Below are positions 26,324-35,428 of a stretch of DNA of 64,000 bases, piece after piece. The stretch's first letter is position 1, and every line of letters starts with the position of its first letter. The notes beneath the pieces are model-generated. The model did not search any database and was not told the DNA's origin. It saw only the letters and a list, made by a program, of their open reading frames with translations. This DNA comes from Duganella sp. CF517 (GTDB taxonomy: Bacteria; Pseudomonadota; Gammaproteobacteria; Burkholderiales; Burkholderiaceae_D): positions 310,001 to 374,000 of the forward strand of contig NZ_FODC01000002.1 in the NCBI RefSeq assembly GCF_900110275.1. Direction: 5' to 3'. The translations under genes were made by a program, and so were the position numbers.

Positions 26324-27766
26324 TTACTGCGCCGGAGCGATCAGCTCGACGTACTCGTACAGCTCGGCGAGAATGTGCTCGGCCCGCTCATCCGCATCCT
26401 GCTGCAAGTGATCGATCTCGCCGAAGAATTGATCGATGCTGCGCGCACCGCCGGCCCCATCGTAAAACCGCGCCGCCCGATGCTGCTCCCAGTGCTCCAT
26501 CTCCTGCTCGGACAAGGTCTCCGGGAAATTGCGCGCGCGATAGCGGAACAACAGCTCGACCAGGCGCGGATCGGCAAACGACGGCGACGCGAGCGCCAGC
26601 TTGGCCGGCGCCTCCTTGCGCAAGGACTCCAGCAAACGGCGATCCTCCTTGCCGATAAAGCCGTTATACAAATCCTCGTCGACATCGAGCTCCCCGCCCG
26701 GCGGACGATAAAACACCTGCTCCCATTCGATATCCATATTGCGACCGGCGGCGGCCAGCGCGGCGAACGCCTTGCCCTGCTCCAGATCGATGCCCCACTG
26801 CGCGGCCATGGCCGGCGACAGCGTCTTCAGGTTCGACACCAGCATCGGCGATTTGTTCAGATGGATGCTCTTGACCGGCAGTCGCGTCACGCCTTCCGGC
26901 AGCGCGTCGGCGCGCGTGAAGATGCGGGTGCGGATCGCGTCCGCATCCAGCGTGAACAATTCGGTCGGATCGTAGGTGCAATCCCAAACGATGACTTCGT
27001 TCTTGTTGGTCGGATGCGTCGCCAGCGGCCACACCAGCGCGATGCAGCCGCGCTCGGCCGGGAACATGCCCGACACGTGCAGGAACGGCGCGCGCAACGC
27101 CGGCGCCAGGTGCATGCCGATCTCGTCGGCCACGCGGTCCTTCTTGTGCAGCGCGAAGCAAAAGTCGAACAGTTTCGGCTGCTTCTGCTTGATCAGGCGC
27201 GCCAGCGCGATGGTGGCGCGCACGTCGGACAGCGCGTCGTGCGCCGCCTCGTGCAGCAGGCCGTTGGCCTTGGCCAGGTCTTCGAGCCGGAAGCTGGGCT
27301 TGCCGTCGGCCTTCTTCGGCCATTCGATGCCCTCCGGACGCAGCGCATAGGTCATCCGCACCACGTCCAGCAGGTCCCAGCGGCCGCACTGGTTCTGCCA
27401 TTCGCGCGCGTACGGATCGATCAAGTTACGCCAGAACATGAAACGGGTGATTTCATCGTCGAAGCGGATCGTGTTGTAACCGACGCCGACGGTGCCGGGC
27501 TTGGAAAACGCCTGCTCGATGGTGGCGGCGAACTTGTGCTCCGGCACACCCCATTCGAGGCACTGCTGCGGCGTGATGCCGGTGATCAGGCAAGATTGCG
27601 GATCGGGCAAAAAATCATTGGCCGGCTTGCAATACAACATGATCGGATCGCCGATTTCGTTGAGGTCGGCGTCGGTGCGGATCGCGGCGAACTGCGCCGG
27701 GCGATCGCGACGCGTCTGCGCGCCAAAAGTTTCGTAGTCGTGCCAGAGAAAAGTCTGTGTGGTCAT
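26324..27766 (-). CDS. sbcB: Exodeoxyribonuclease I
   Basis: ExoI, the 3'-5' single-strand DNA exonuclease of recombination and repair; 480 residues, close to E. coli ExoI. DEDD motifs are visible: FLWHDYETFG (first Asp and Glu), VGYNTIRFDDEI, and HDALSDVRATI. The SH3-like and helical C-terminal parts follow (WEQVFYRPPGGE, LLFRYRARNFP). It is convergent with the diguanylate cyclase gene, 19 bases apart. Confidence 0.96.
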   Translation of the reverse strand: MTTQTFLWHDYETFGAQTRRDRPAQFAAIRTDADLNEIGDPIMLYCKPANDFLPDPQSCLITGITPQQCLEWGVPEHKFAATIEQAFSKPGTVGVGYNTIRFDDEITRFMFWRNLIDPYAREWQNQCGRWDLLDVVRMTYALRPEGIEWPKKADGKPSFRLEDLAKANGLLHEAAHDALSDVRATIALARLIKQKQPKLFDFCFALHKKDRVADEIGMHLAPALRAPFLHVSGMFPAERGCIALVWPLATHPTNKNEVIVWDCTYDPTELFTLDADAIRTRIFTRADALPEGVTRLPVKSIHLNKSPMLVSNLKTLSPAMAAQWGIDLEQGKAFAALAAAGRNMDIEWEQVFYRPPGGELDVDEDLYNGFIGKEDRRLLESLRKEAPAKLALASPSFADPRLVELLFRYRARNFPETLSEQEMEHWEQHRAARFYDGAGGARSIDQFFGEIDHLQQDADERAEHILAELYEYVELIAPAQ

Positions 27767-27842
27767 AGAGGCGCATTCAGGGGGGCTACAGTTATTCTAA
27801 AAACTGCCGATAATTCAAAGGTATTCCAACCGGAGCAATATC

Positions 27843-28445
27843 ATGGCTACTCCCGTCTCAGTTCCATCCAGCAGCACGGCCGCCAAGGCGGCACCACTTC
27901 AGGCGAAGGACGTCCAGGCCAGGGACGACAGCACGATGTCGGTCGGCGCCAAGGCCAAGGCGCAACTGAACGCTTCCATCGTACAAGCTTCTTTGACGGT
28001 ATCGTTGAAATCGTCCAACGACCCGATGTCGGTTGTGCTGAAAACGGCGCTGACCGGCATTAACGAGGCGCTCAAGGGGCAATTCGGCGACAACGCCATC
28101 CAGAACGCCGTGTCGCAGGACAATACGCCGGAAGGCACCGCGAGCCGCATTGTATCGCTGTCGACCGCATTTTACGATTCGTTCAAGCAGCAGAACCCGG
28201 GCGTGGATGAAGAGACCTTGCTCAACAAGTTCGTCGATACCCTGAAGAAGGGTGTCGAGCAGGGCTTCGGCGAGGCGCGCGATGTGCTGGAGGGATTGAA
28301 AGTGCTGGGTGGCGAGGTGGCCAGCAACATCGACAAGACCTACGAATTGGTGCAGAAGGGCTTTGAGGACTTCATCGCCTCGCGCCTGGCCAAGCCGGCG
28401 GAAACCTTGCCCAAGACCGATCAGGAAACACCGGCAACAACGTAA
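27843..28445 (+). CDS. DUF5610 domain protein
   Basis: A 200-residue soluble protein. The first 40 residues are Ala/Ser/Lys-rich and disordered; the rest is helical and matches my memory of DUF5610 (SRIVSLSTAFYDSFKQQNP and FVDTLKKGVEQGFGEARDVL). The family function is not known; the N-terminal region lacks a signal peptide. GGAG lies 8 bases before the ATG. Convergent with pyrF. Confidence 0.82.
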   Translation: MATPVSVPSSSTAAKAAPLQAKDVQARDDSTMSVGAKAKAQLNASIVQASLTVSLKSSNDPMSVVLKTALTGINEALKGQFGDNAIQNAVSQDNTPEGTASRIVSLSTAFYDSFKQQNPGVDEETLLNKFVDTLKKGVEQGFGEARDVLEGLKVLGGEVASNIDKTYELVQKGFEDFIASRLAKPAETLPKTDQETPATT

Positions 28446-28499
28446 TCGCGTGCGAGGCGCGCGCCGTGGCCACCGGCCGGGCGCGCCACCCGCGCCAAC

Positions 28500-29321
28500 T
28501 CAGCCGCGATGCGAATTGATCGCGTCGCGCGTCTCCAGCGCCACCCGGCGCGCCGCGGACGCGAAATCCTCGCCCGCCTGCGGCGCCGCGTACAAGATCG
28601 CGCGCGACGAGTTGATCATCATGCCGGCGCCAGCCGCGCTCTTCCCCGACTTGACGGTCGCAGCGATGTCGCCGCCCTGCGCGCCGATCCCCGGCACCAG
28701 CAATGGCATATCGCCGACTATCGCCCTCACCTGCGCCAATTCCTCCGGGAAGGTGGCGCCCACCACCAGCGCGCATTGGCCGTTGGCGTTCCACTTCTCC
28801 GCCACCAGGCGCGCCACGTGCTGATACAGCGGCTTGCCGTCGACGTTGAGGAATTGCAGATCCGAACCACCGGCGTTCGAGGTACGGCACAGCACGATGA
28901 TGCCGCGCTCGCTCCATTCCATGTACGGCTCCACCGAATCCGAGCCCATGTACGGGCTGACGGTGACGGCGTCGGCGCCATAGCGGTCGTACGCTTCGCG
29001 CGCATACTGGCGCGCGGTGGCGCCGATGTCGCCGCGCTTGGCGTCCAGGATCACCGGAATGTGCGGATAGTTCTCGCGCGCGTAGGCGCAGATTTTTTCC
29101 AGCTGGTCTTCCGCGCTGAGCGCCGCGAAATAGGCGATCTGCGGCTTGAACGAGCACGCCAGGTCGGCCGTCGCGTCGATGATCTCGCGGCAGAAATGAT
29201 AAATACCTTGCGGGTCGTTCTGGAACTGGGCCGGCAGCTTGGCCATGTCCGGGTCCAGGCCCACGCACAGCAGGGAGTCGTTGGCCGTCCACGCGGCAGA
29301 CAATTTGTTGATGAAATTCAC
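28500..29321 (-). CDS. pyrF: Orotidine 5'-phosphate decarboxylase
   Basis: Converts OMP to UMP, the last step of de novo pyrimidine synthesis. About 273 residues, the longer subfamily-2 form. The catalytic Lys lies in [11 protein letters not shown], with [14 protein letters not shown] and [10 protein letters not shown] for phosphate binding. The GTG at 29321 ([11 protein letters not shown]) is preferred over a TTG at 29345 because AAAAGG lies upstream at correct spacing. Confidence 0.95.
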   Translation of the reverse strand: MNFINKLSAAWTANDSLLCVGLDPDMAKLPAQFQNDPQGIYHFCREIIDATADLACSFKPQIAYFAALSAEDQLEKICAYARENYPHIPVILDAKRGDIGATARQYAREAYDRYGADAVTVSPYMGSDSVEPYMEWSERGIIVLCRTSNAGGSDLQFLNVDGKPLYQHVARLVAEKWNANGQCALVVGATFPEELAQVRAIVGDMPLLVPGIGAQGGDIAATVKSGKSAAGAGMMINSSRAILYAAPQAGEDFASAARRVALETRDAINSHRG

Positions 29322-29420
29322 GACGCACCTTTTAATCTGTTGCAAACCCTCTATTGTAACGCGCCACCACCGGGCTGTTAAAATTTGCCCTCCATCCCAG
29401 AACGCTCAGAAAGCACTCCT

Positions 29421-30182
29421 ATGAAATTATCCCAAAAAGTCGCGATCGTGACCGGCGCCACCCAAGGCATAGGCTTGGCGTGCGCCCAACGCCTGATCAC
29501 CGAAGGCGCGAAAGTCATGCTGGTCGATATCAAACCGGAGGGCGAGCAAGCCGCCGCCGCATTGGGCGGGCAGGCCCGCTTCTTCGCCGCCGACGTCAGC
29601 CAGAAGGCCGATGTCGACGCGCTGGTCGCCGCCACCATGGCAGCCTTCGGCCGCATCGACATCCTGATCAACAACGCCGGCGTCACCCACGCCGCCGACT
29701 TCCTCGACGTCACCGAGGACGATTTCGACCGCGTCATGCGCATCAACCTGAAATCGATGTTCCTGTGCGGCCAGGCGGTCGCGCGCGAGATGGTCAAGCA
29801 GCAAAGCGGCTGCATCATCAACATGTCCAGCGTCAACGCGGAGTTGGCGATCCCGAACCAGGTGCCCTATGTGGTGTCCAAGGGCGCGATCAACCAGTTG
29901 ACCAAGGTGATGTCGCTCAACCTGATCCCGCATGGCATCCGCGTCAACGGCATCGGTCCCGGCACCATCCTGACGGAACTGGCGAAGCAAGCGGTGATGT
30001 CCAGCCCGGAGGCGCGCAACACCATTTTGTCGCGCACGCCGATGGGCCGCTGCGGCGAGCCGGAGGAAGTGGCGTCGATCGCCGCCTTCCTCGCCAGCGA
30101 CGACGCCAGCTACATGACCGGGCAAACCCTGTATGTCGACGGCGGCCGGCTGGCCTTGAATTACACGGTCCCGGTCAAATAA
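29421..30182 (+). CDS. SDR family oxidoreductase
   Basis: A 253-residue classical short-chain dehydrogenase. The NAD(P) loop is TGATQGIG, NNAG follows, and the catalytic Ser-Tyr-Lys appear in NMSSVNAEL and PYVVSKGA. The C-terminus YMTGQTLYVDGGRLA is typical of FabG-like enzymes. Start 29421 (MKLSQKVAIV) fits the family; a start 36 bases upstream is antisense promoter DNA. Substrate unknown. A terminator follows about 125 bp downstream. Confidence 0.92.
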   Translation: MKLSQKVAIVTGATQGIGLACAQRLITEGAKVMLVDIKPEGEQAAAALGGQARFFAADVSQKADVDALVAATMAAFGRIDILINNAGVTHAADFLDVTEDDFDRVMRINLKSMFLCGQAVAREMVKQQSGCIINMSSVNAELAIPNQVPYVVSKGAINQLTKVMSLNLIPHGIRVNGIGPGTILTELAKQAVMSSPEARNTILSRTPMGRCGEPEEVASIAAFLASDDASYMTGQTLYVDGGRLALNYTVPVK

Positions 30183-30307
30183 GTCCGTTAAATATAGAGT
30201 TATGCGCCTACCTGATGTCTGGTATCTAAAACAACAATTAGACACATATCTGTTGCGGTCCCATAATTACACCTGTCTCCACTATTCTCCTCCAAGAAAA
30301 TAGTTTT

Positions 30308-30338
30308 AAGCCCGCTTTAACCAGCGGGCTTTTTTTTT
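30308..30338 (+). terminator. Rho-independent terminator after SDR gene
   Basis: AGCCCGCT (30309-30316) and AGCGGGCT (30323-30330) form a perfect 8-bp stem with a 6-base loop and eight following T. It ends the SDR transcript. Confidence 0.9.
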
Positions 30339-30442
30339 GCCCTTTTTTCGCTGGTATTGTTTTTTGTCATGGCCGCGTCATATTGCCGCCCTATACTGAT
30401 TACATCTTAAGTACATGCAACCGATAGGCATGACTGAAGAAA

Positions 30443-30466
30443 GGTGCACCGGGAACCCGGTGCACC
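30443..30466. promoter_or_regulatory. Perfect 11-bp-arm palindrome
   Basis: GGTGCACCGGG-AA-CCCGGTGCACC has completely matching arms with a 2-base centre, 39 bp before the VanZ-like ATG. It could be an operator (DNA level) or an RNA hairpin. The tight centre favours a protein-binding site. Confidence 0.5.
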
Positions 30467-30504
30467 ACTCCCCATTTCGCGCAGTGCGTGGTATTGTCTG
30501 GTTT

Positions 30505-30897
30505 ATGATCAAGCAACTACTTCTGACTTCATCGCACGCCAAGCTGCGCTACCGAACCGCCATCTTCCTGTATCTGCTGATCCTGATCTTCGGCTCGATT
30601 CCCGGCGCCCGCAAGGATATCGGCGAGGTCGCTTCCGGCGTCATCCTGCATTCGATGGCGTATGCCGGCCTGGCCTTCCTGATCTTTACCGGCGGCACCG
30701 GCAGTCCGGCGCAACGCGCCGGCAAGGCGGTCCTCACCATCGCGGCGATGGGCGCGCTGGACGAGCTGGTGCAAAGCTTCCTGCCGTACCGCCACGGCGC
30801 CGTGGCGGATTGGCTGGTCGACTGCAACGCCGCCGTCCTCACGTCGCTCGTCATGTGGGCCTTGTGGACGCGTTTCCGTACCCAGCCGCAAACTTGA
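30505..30897 (+). CDS. VanZ-like membrane protein
   Basis: A 130-residue membrane protein with about four hydrophobic helices. IFLYLLILIFGSIPG, a SMAYAGLAFLIF helix and the DELVQSFLPYRHGAVADWLVD segment are the VanZ hallmark. VanZ-like proteins are of unclear function, sometimes linked to cell-envelope stress. The ATG at 30505 follows TATTGT by only 7 bases, so a leaderless mRNA is possible; an in-frame ATG at 30415 would place the palindrome inside the gene. Its 3' end overlaps the convergent 85-residue gene by 47 bases. Confidence 0.75.
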   Translation: MIKQLLLTSSHAKLRYRTAIFLYLLILIFGSIPGARKDIGEVASGVILHSMAYAGLAFLIFTGGTGSPAQRAGKAVLTIAAMGALDELVQSFLPYRHGAVADWLVDCNAAVLTSLVMWALWTRFRTQPQT

Positions 30898-31108
30898 CAT
30901 CGGGGCTGACGTCGGCGGGAAAGCTTCTCCCGCCACCGGTCGCCACTTCCACATCCATACGCATTTGCTGCAGTTGCTCGGCTTGGGCCACGCGTACCAA
31001 TCCGTGCAATGCATGAGTGAGCAAATGCCTGCAGCGGGGATCCTGCTTTTCCCCACAGGCTAGAGTGATTAACTCTTCGATAATAGTGTCTGTCACGCGT
31101 GTCAACAT
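30851..31108 (-). CDS. Small hypothetical protein under an FNR-type box
   Basis: An 85-residue protein (MLTRVTDTIIEELITLACGE start) with AAGGA 7 bases upstream. The helical N-terminal part carries Cys18 and Cys26 and several His; the C-terminal third is Gly/Ser-rich and overlaps the end of the VanZ-like gene on the other strand. No family recognised. A perfect FNR box lies 57 bp upstream. Confidence 0.65.
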   Translation of the reverse strand: MLTRVTDTIIEELITLACGEKQDPRCRHLLTHALHGLVRVAQAEQLQQMRMDVEVATGGGRSFPADVSPDVKFAAGYGNASTRPT

Positions 31109-31162
31109 ATCGATGTCCTTTTAAGTGATACCGAACAATTATTGTCTGCGGGTAGCATGTTT

Positions 31163-31182
31163 CAATTGATGTACATCAATTG
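31163..31182. promoter_or_regulatory. Perfect FNR/Anr box inside a 20-bp palindrome
   Basis: TTGATGTACATCAA (31166-31179) matches TTGAT-N4-ATCAA perfectly, and the flanks extend it to CAATTGATGTACATCAATTG, a perfect 20-bp palindrome. The centre is 64 bp before the ATG of the 85-residue gene and 97 bp before the lipoprotein ATG, so it can serve either divergent gene; AATAAT on the minus strand at suitable distance favours the former. Confidence 0.7.
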
Positions 31183-31269
31183 TGGCGGGATAGGTTGGAA
31201 CAAAAAAGCATTGTGCCTCTCTCACCCAAGTGGCTGGCCCACTTTGATTAATTAACGGGGAGGCGAAAA

Positions 31270-31815
31270 ATGTACATCACTAAGCAAAATAAATGGCTTG
31301 CGGTTTTATGTATGGCGGCATTGGCCGGATGCGCGTCGGACCGCATGTCCGACAGTTCGTCGAGCGCCAACACCGGTTATACGGCGCCGGGGACGACGGC
31401 AACCTCCAGCACCGCCGGCACCGGCAGCCCAAGCAGCTCGGGGACCGGGGAAACCGGCAGCAGCACGGCCGGCACCGGCGGCACGGGGAGTTTGGGAAGC
31501 GCGGGCGGCAGCGGCACGTTGGGTGGCGCGGGCGCGATGGGCGGCACAGCCGGTAGCGGCAGCAGCAGTTCCGCACAAACCTCGTATGGAACGGTGCAAG
31601 CCATCGACCAGATGCAACGTCAGGATGCGGGAATGGGTTCGGTGGGCGCGGCGGCCGTGGGCGGCACGATGGGCGGTTCGCCGACCGACCGCGTGTACCG
31701 CGTCACCGTGCGGATGGACGACGGCAGCAGCCAGCTGGTGGTGGTCGACGCCATGCCGGGCTACAAAATTGGCGATCGGGTCCGTTACAACAACGGAACC
31801 CTGACGCCGTATTAA
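31270..31815 (+). CDS. Gly/Ser/Thr-rich lipoprotein
   Basis: A 181-residue lipoprotein. The signal peptide ends in the lipobox LAGC (MYITKQNKWLAVLCMAALAGC). Residues 22-100 are low-complexity Gly/Ser/Thr, and residues 104-181 form a small beta domain (YGTVQAIDQM, DRVYRVTVRMDDG, GDRVRYNNGTL) like the tail of SlyB/OmpA-linked lipoproteins. GGGGAGG precedes the ATG. An AAGTGG/CCACTT dyad lies at 31228-31244. Its stop overlaps that of the convergent TraB gene by 4 bases. Outer-membrane location is likely. Confidence 0.85.
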   Translation: MYITKQNKWLAVLCMAALAGCASDRMSDSSSSANTGYTAPGTTATSSTAGTGSPSSSGTGETGSSTAGTGGTGSLGSAGGSGTLGGAGAMGGTAGSGSSSSAQTSYGTVQAIDQMQRQDAGMGSVGAAAVGGTMGGSPTDRVYRVTVRMDDGSSQLVVVDAMPGYKIGDRVRYNNGTLTPY

Positions 31816-32723
31816 TACAACTGTTCGACCTGATAGCCGCGCCGCTTGAGCAACTGCGGCAGGCCATCGTCACCGACCAGGTGCAGCAGGCCGACGCCGA
31901 CGAAGGCCACCTTGTCCTGCTGCATGATGCGCTCGATGTTGGCGGCCATTTCAGGATTCCGTTTGCCCAGCAGCACGCGCTGCATGAACCCGGCGGAGAT
32001 GGAGTCGCCGGTGGTGGCCGACTGCCAGGCGGCCTTGATGCCTGGCGCGTCGGCCGAACTCCACGCGTCGATCAACGCCTTCGATTTCTTCAGCGACGAA
32101 CCGCTGGCGAGGTCGGCGAGACTTTCCACCAAATACTGTTCTTGCTGACGCGCATCCAGCATGTCGAACAAGCCCAGCTGATATTCCGCGCTTTCCAGCT
32201 CCTGCACGTTCTTGTCCTGTTTCTGGGCGGCGGCCAGCAGCGCGTACTCCACCGCCTGGCTGCGCTGGAACCCATGCGTATCCAACTCCGTCCCAACCAG
32301 CAGATTGGCGATCAGCCAAGGCTTGTAGTGCTGCACCGATTGCAGCGACAAACCCGCTTTCGCCAGCGCCGTGACCATTTTGTTCAACGTGGCCGGGCTC
32401 ACATGGTTCTGCACCACGTCGCCGTCCGCATAGCGGCCATGACGCGCCAGCGCCTTCTGGAAAGGCAAGTCCTGCCGAATGTCCAATTCGATGACCAACG
32501 TGTTCGAAGCGAGCAGCGCGCGCGACGCCTCGGCGTCGAGCGGATAAAAACCGTCCTTGCCGACGTGGATCGTGCCAAACAGATAACTGACTTTACCTTC
32601 ATGGGTGATGCGGTACAGCTGGCCACGGCGCTGCGAACCCATCTCGCTCACGCCGGCGGCAAGCACCGCCTGACTGACGAAGCCGAGTAACAGCGCGAAC
32701 AAGATGACAACTTTCTTAGGCAT
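31812..32723 (-). CDS. TraB/GumN family protein
   Basis: A 303-residue secreted protein (MPKKVVILFALLLGFVSQAVLAAG signal peptide; start 32723 preferred with GGGA upstream). The family motifs are GTIHVGKDGFYPL near the start and VGVGLLHLVGDDGL near the end, each with a His that may bind metal. TraB/GumN proteins are suspected peptidases or pheromone-control proteins; the function in this species is unknown. Convergent with the lipoprotein gene. Confidence 0.88.
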   Translation of the reverse strand: MPKKVVILFALLLGFVSQAVLAAGVSEMGSQRRGQLYRITHEGKVSYLFGTIHVGKDGFYPLDAEASRALLASNTLVIELDIRQDLPFQKALARHGRYADGDVVQNHVSPATLNKMVTALAKAGLSLQSVQHYKPWLIANLLVGTELDTHGFQRSQAVEYALLAAAQKQDKNVQELESAEYQLGLFDMLDARQQEQYLVESLADLASGSSLKKSKALIDAWSSADAPGIKAAWQSATTGDSISAGFMQRVLLGKRNPEMAANIERIMQQDKVAFVGVGLLHLVGDDGLPQLLKRRGYQVEQLY

Positions 32724-33002
32724 GCGAATTCCCGACGATGGCGGGAGATGCCATCGAAATAACAATAGTTAGGAGGGTGGGAGCAGCTCGGCGTGGCGCT
32801 TTACTGTTTCCCATAGTAAATCAGGAAGGCGCTGGAGAAAAACTTTTTGTGAACTTTTGCGGCACTGTCGGCAAATTACATACACTTAAATAGCAGGGAA
32901 ATAATAAAAAAACTGTGCGAATACAAAGAGATTGGCGCTTTGGCATCGGTAAACCCACATGCGCGCCAAGGGCTTCATTGAAACCTGTGCGGTTGGCCCG
33001 AT

Positions 33003-34019
33003 ATGTCAGCCATGATTCCATTTTCCATACTCGACCTCGCCCCGATCGCCGAAGGCAGCAACGCTTCCGCATCTTTCCGCAACACACTCGATCTCGCCCA
33101 GCACGGCGAGCGTTGGGGCTATCAGCGCTACTGGCTGGCAGAGCACCATGGCATGCCGGGCATCGCCAGCGCCGCGACCGCCGTGGTCATGGCGCATGTG
33201 GCCGGCGGCACGTCCACCATACGGGTCGGCGCCGGCGGCATCATGCTGCCCAACCACGCGCCGCTGGTGATCGCCGAGCAGTTCGGCACGCTGGAAGCGC
33301 TGTATCCGGGCCGCATCGATCTCGGCCTGGGCCGCGCGCCCGGCTCCGACCAGACCACCGCGCGCGCGCTGCGCCGCACCCTTGAGACGGACGCGGACGC
33401 CTTCCCGCAGGATGTGCTGGAATTACAAGATTACATGTCGGACGCGCCACGCCAGCGCGTGCTGGCCGTGCCCGGCAAGGGCGCCAAGGTGCCGCTGTGG
33501 ATACTCGGCTCCAGCACCTTCGGCGCGCAACTGGCCGCGCACATGGGCTTGCCGTTCGCTTTCGCCTCGCACTTCGCGCCGCAGATGATGATGCAGGCGT
33601 TGACCCTGTACCGGGCCAACTTCCAACCCTCGGCACAACTGGCCAAGCCTTACGTCATGCTGGGCTTTAACGTCTTCGCCGCCGACACGGACGAGGAGGC
33701 GCGCCTGCGCGCCACGTCGATGCAGCAAGCCTTTGTCAATCTGCGCACCGGCAAGCCATCGCGGCTGCAGCCGCCGCAACCGGGCTATCTCGAATCGCTG
33801 GGACTGCCGGAACGCGCCATGCTCGACTCGGTGCTCTCGTGCAGCGCGATCGGCGCGCCGGAAACGGTCGGCCGCCAGTTGCAGGAGTTCATCGCCCGCA
33901 CCGGCGCCGACGAATTGATGATCACCTCGCAGATCTTCGAACACGAGCACCGGCTGCGTTCGTATGAAATCACGGCCGAGGTACACCAGTCGCTCAAACG
34001 CGCCGAAACGGGCTTGTAA
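33003..34019 (+). CDS. LLM class flavin-dependent oxidoreductase
   Basis: A 338-residue luciferase-like monooxygenase. [20 protein letters not shown] and [16 protein letters not shown] are typical of the YhbW-like subgroup; [20 protein letters not shown] and [11 protein letters not shown] complete the TIM barrel pattern. It uses reduced flavin and O2, substrate unknown. No Shine-Dalgarno is seen, so translation may be weak or leaderless. The 279-bp gap upstream has several AT-rich promoters but no recognised box. A strong hairpin follows the stop. Confidence 0.9.
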   Translation: MSAMIPFSILDLAPIAEGSNASASFRNTLDLAQHGERWGYQRYWLAEHHGMPGIASAATAVVMAHVAGGTSTIRVGAGGIMLPNHAPLVIAEQFGTLEALYPGRIDLGLGRAPGSDQTTARALRRTLETDADAFPQDVLELQDYMSDAPRQRVLAVPGKGAKVPLWILGSSTFGAQLAAHMGLPFAFASHFAPQMMMQALTLYRANFQPSAQLAKPYVMLGFNVFAADTDEEARLRATSMQQAFVNLRTGKPSRLQPPQPGYLESLGLPERAMLDSVLSCSAIGAPETVGRQLQEFIARTGADELMITSQIFEHEHRLRSYEITAEVHQSLKRAETGL

Positions 34020-34025
34020 GGCCAC

Positions 34026-34055
34026 GCGTTGTGATTCCGCGAGGAATCACAACGC
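34026..34055 (+). other. Perfect 13-bp hairpin with GCGA tetraloop
   Basis: GCGTTGTGATTCC (34026-34038), GCGA, GGAATCACAACGC (34043-34055). It starts 6 bases after the LLM stop. The loop is a GNRA tetraloop. There is no T tract, so it may stabilise the LLM message or be a weak terminator. Confidence 0.6.
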
Positions 34056-34126
34056 AAATCTTCCTCGCTCAGCAGCATTTTGCAATCGCCGGTAGAATTG
34101 CCGCCTGCAAAATGAAGGAGCATCAC

Positions 34127-35344
34127 GTGAGCCAGTCCCACGCCCAGCAAGATCTTTCCCCCGGCATGGTTTGGCTGTTCGCCGTCGCGACCGGTCTGAT
34201 CGTCGCCAATCTGTACTACGCGCAAACCCTGATCGGCCCGATCAGCCGCGCCACCGGCCTCGACCCCAGCGCCGCCGGCCTGATCGTCACGCTCACGCAA
34301 GTGGGCTACTGCCTCGGGCTGCTGTTCATCGCCCCGCTCGGCGACCTGGTCGAAAACCGCCGCCTGATCTTCATCGCGCTGCTGACCAGCGCGGTCGCCT
34401 TGTTGGCCGCGTCCGCCACCAGCAATCCCAACCTGTTCCTGCTGGCCGCCTTCTGCATCGGCCTCGGCACCGTCGCCGCGCAAATCGTCGTGCCGTTCGC
34501 GGCGCACATGTCGCGGCCCGAGACGCGCGGCCAAACGGTCGGCAAGGTCATGAGCGGCCTGCTGATGGGCATCATGCTGGCCCGTCCCGTCGCCAGCCTG
34601 ATCGCCGACGCGTTGAACTGGCATGCGGTGTTCGTCATCTCCGCCGTCACCACCACCGCCCTCGCCTTCCTGCTGCGCGCCAGACTGCCGCAGCGCCACC
34701 CGAACTCCGGCCTGCACTACTTCGAACTGCTGGGTTCGATGTGGCACCTGCTCAACACCACGCCGATCCTGCGCCGCCGCGCCGCCTACCACGCTTGCAT
34801 GTTCGGCGCTTTCAGCCTGTTCTGGACCAGCGTCTCGCTCGAACTGACGGGTCCGTACTTCCACCTCAGCCAAACCGGCGTCGCCATCTTCGCGCTGGTC
34901 GGAGTTGCCGGCGCGATCGCCTCGCCGATCGCCGGCAAGCGCGCCGACCACGGCAAAAGCCTGTCGACCACCTTCATCGCGTTCGTTCTCGGCGCCGTGG
35001 CGTTCCTGCTGCCGCTGGCGATACACACCAACCGCATCGTCGATCTCGGCGTGCTGGTGCTCACCTCGATCTTGCTGGACATGGGCGTGTCGGCCAACCT
35101 GGTCACGGGCCAGCGGGCGATTTTCGCGTTGCCGGCGGAGATACGCGCGCGCCTGAACGGGCTCTACATGGCGCTATTCTTCATGGGCGGCGCGGTCGGC
35201 TCCTCGCTGGGCGGCTGGATGTTCGCCGCGCACGGATGGCGCGGCGTATTGTGGGCGGGATTGGTGTTCCCGCTGCTGGCGCTGTGCGTGTTCGCCTCCG
35301 AACCCGGGGTCAAGTCTGCCATTGCTACACGGCGTCGACAGTAG
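34127..35344 (+). CDS. MFS transporter
   Basis: A 405-residue 12-helix MFS (VWLFAVATGLIVANLYYAQTLIGP, loop GDLVENRR, later ADHGKSL). It fits the group of sugar-efflux or drug MFS with two six-helix halves. GTG 34127 is chosen because AAGGAG stands 7-8 bases before it; the long open frame starting at 34031 runs through the hairpin. The final 12 residues come from GGGGTCAAGTCTG-type repeat DNA (35309-35321), also seen at 54219. Confidence 0.85.
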   Translation: MSQSHAQQDLSPGMVWLFAVATGLIVANLYYAQTLIGPISRATGLDPSAAGLIVTLTQVGYCLGLLFIAPLGDLVENRRLIFIALLTSAVALLAASATSNPNLFLLAAFCIGLGTVAAQIVVPFAAHMSRPETRGQTVGKVMSGLLMGIMLARPVASLIADALNWHAVFVISAVTTTALAFLLRARLPQRHPNSGLHYFELLGSMWHLLNTTPILRRRAAYHACMFGAFSLFWTSVSLELTGPYFHLSQTGVAIFALVGVAGAIASPIAGKRADHGKSLSTTFIAFVLGAVAFLLPLAIHTNRIVDLGVLVLTSILLDMGVSANLVTGQRAIFALPAEIRARLNGLYMALFFMGGAVGSSLGGWMFAAHGWRGVLWAGLVFPLLALCVFASEPGVKSAIATRRRQ

Positions 35345-35428
35345 GCCCGCGGGCGGACCGGTGGCGGCGGATTGCGGACCGGCCTCAACCGCCCGCGTAA
35401 ATCCGAACCTGGTCCGCGTTCGCAGGCG

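Larger units (their letters stand above)
30183..30504. other. Gene-free region with terminator and palindrome
   Basis: A 322-bp gap between the SDR and VanZ-like genes. It holds a Rho-independent terminator (30308-30338), a TATACT -10-like box near 30395, and a perfect 24-bp palindrome (30443-30466). No RNA gene or ORF of conviction is seen. Confidence 0.6.

Noticed and set aside
28446-28499. GGCGCGC/GCGCGCC hairpin between DUF5610 and pyrF
   Set aside because: No T tract on either side and high-GC background makes such short stems common; not called a terminator.
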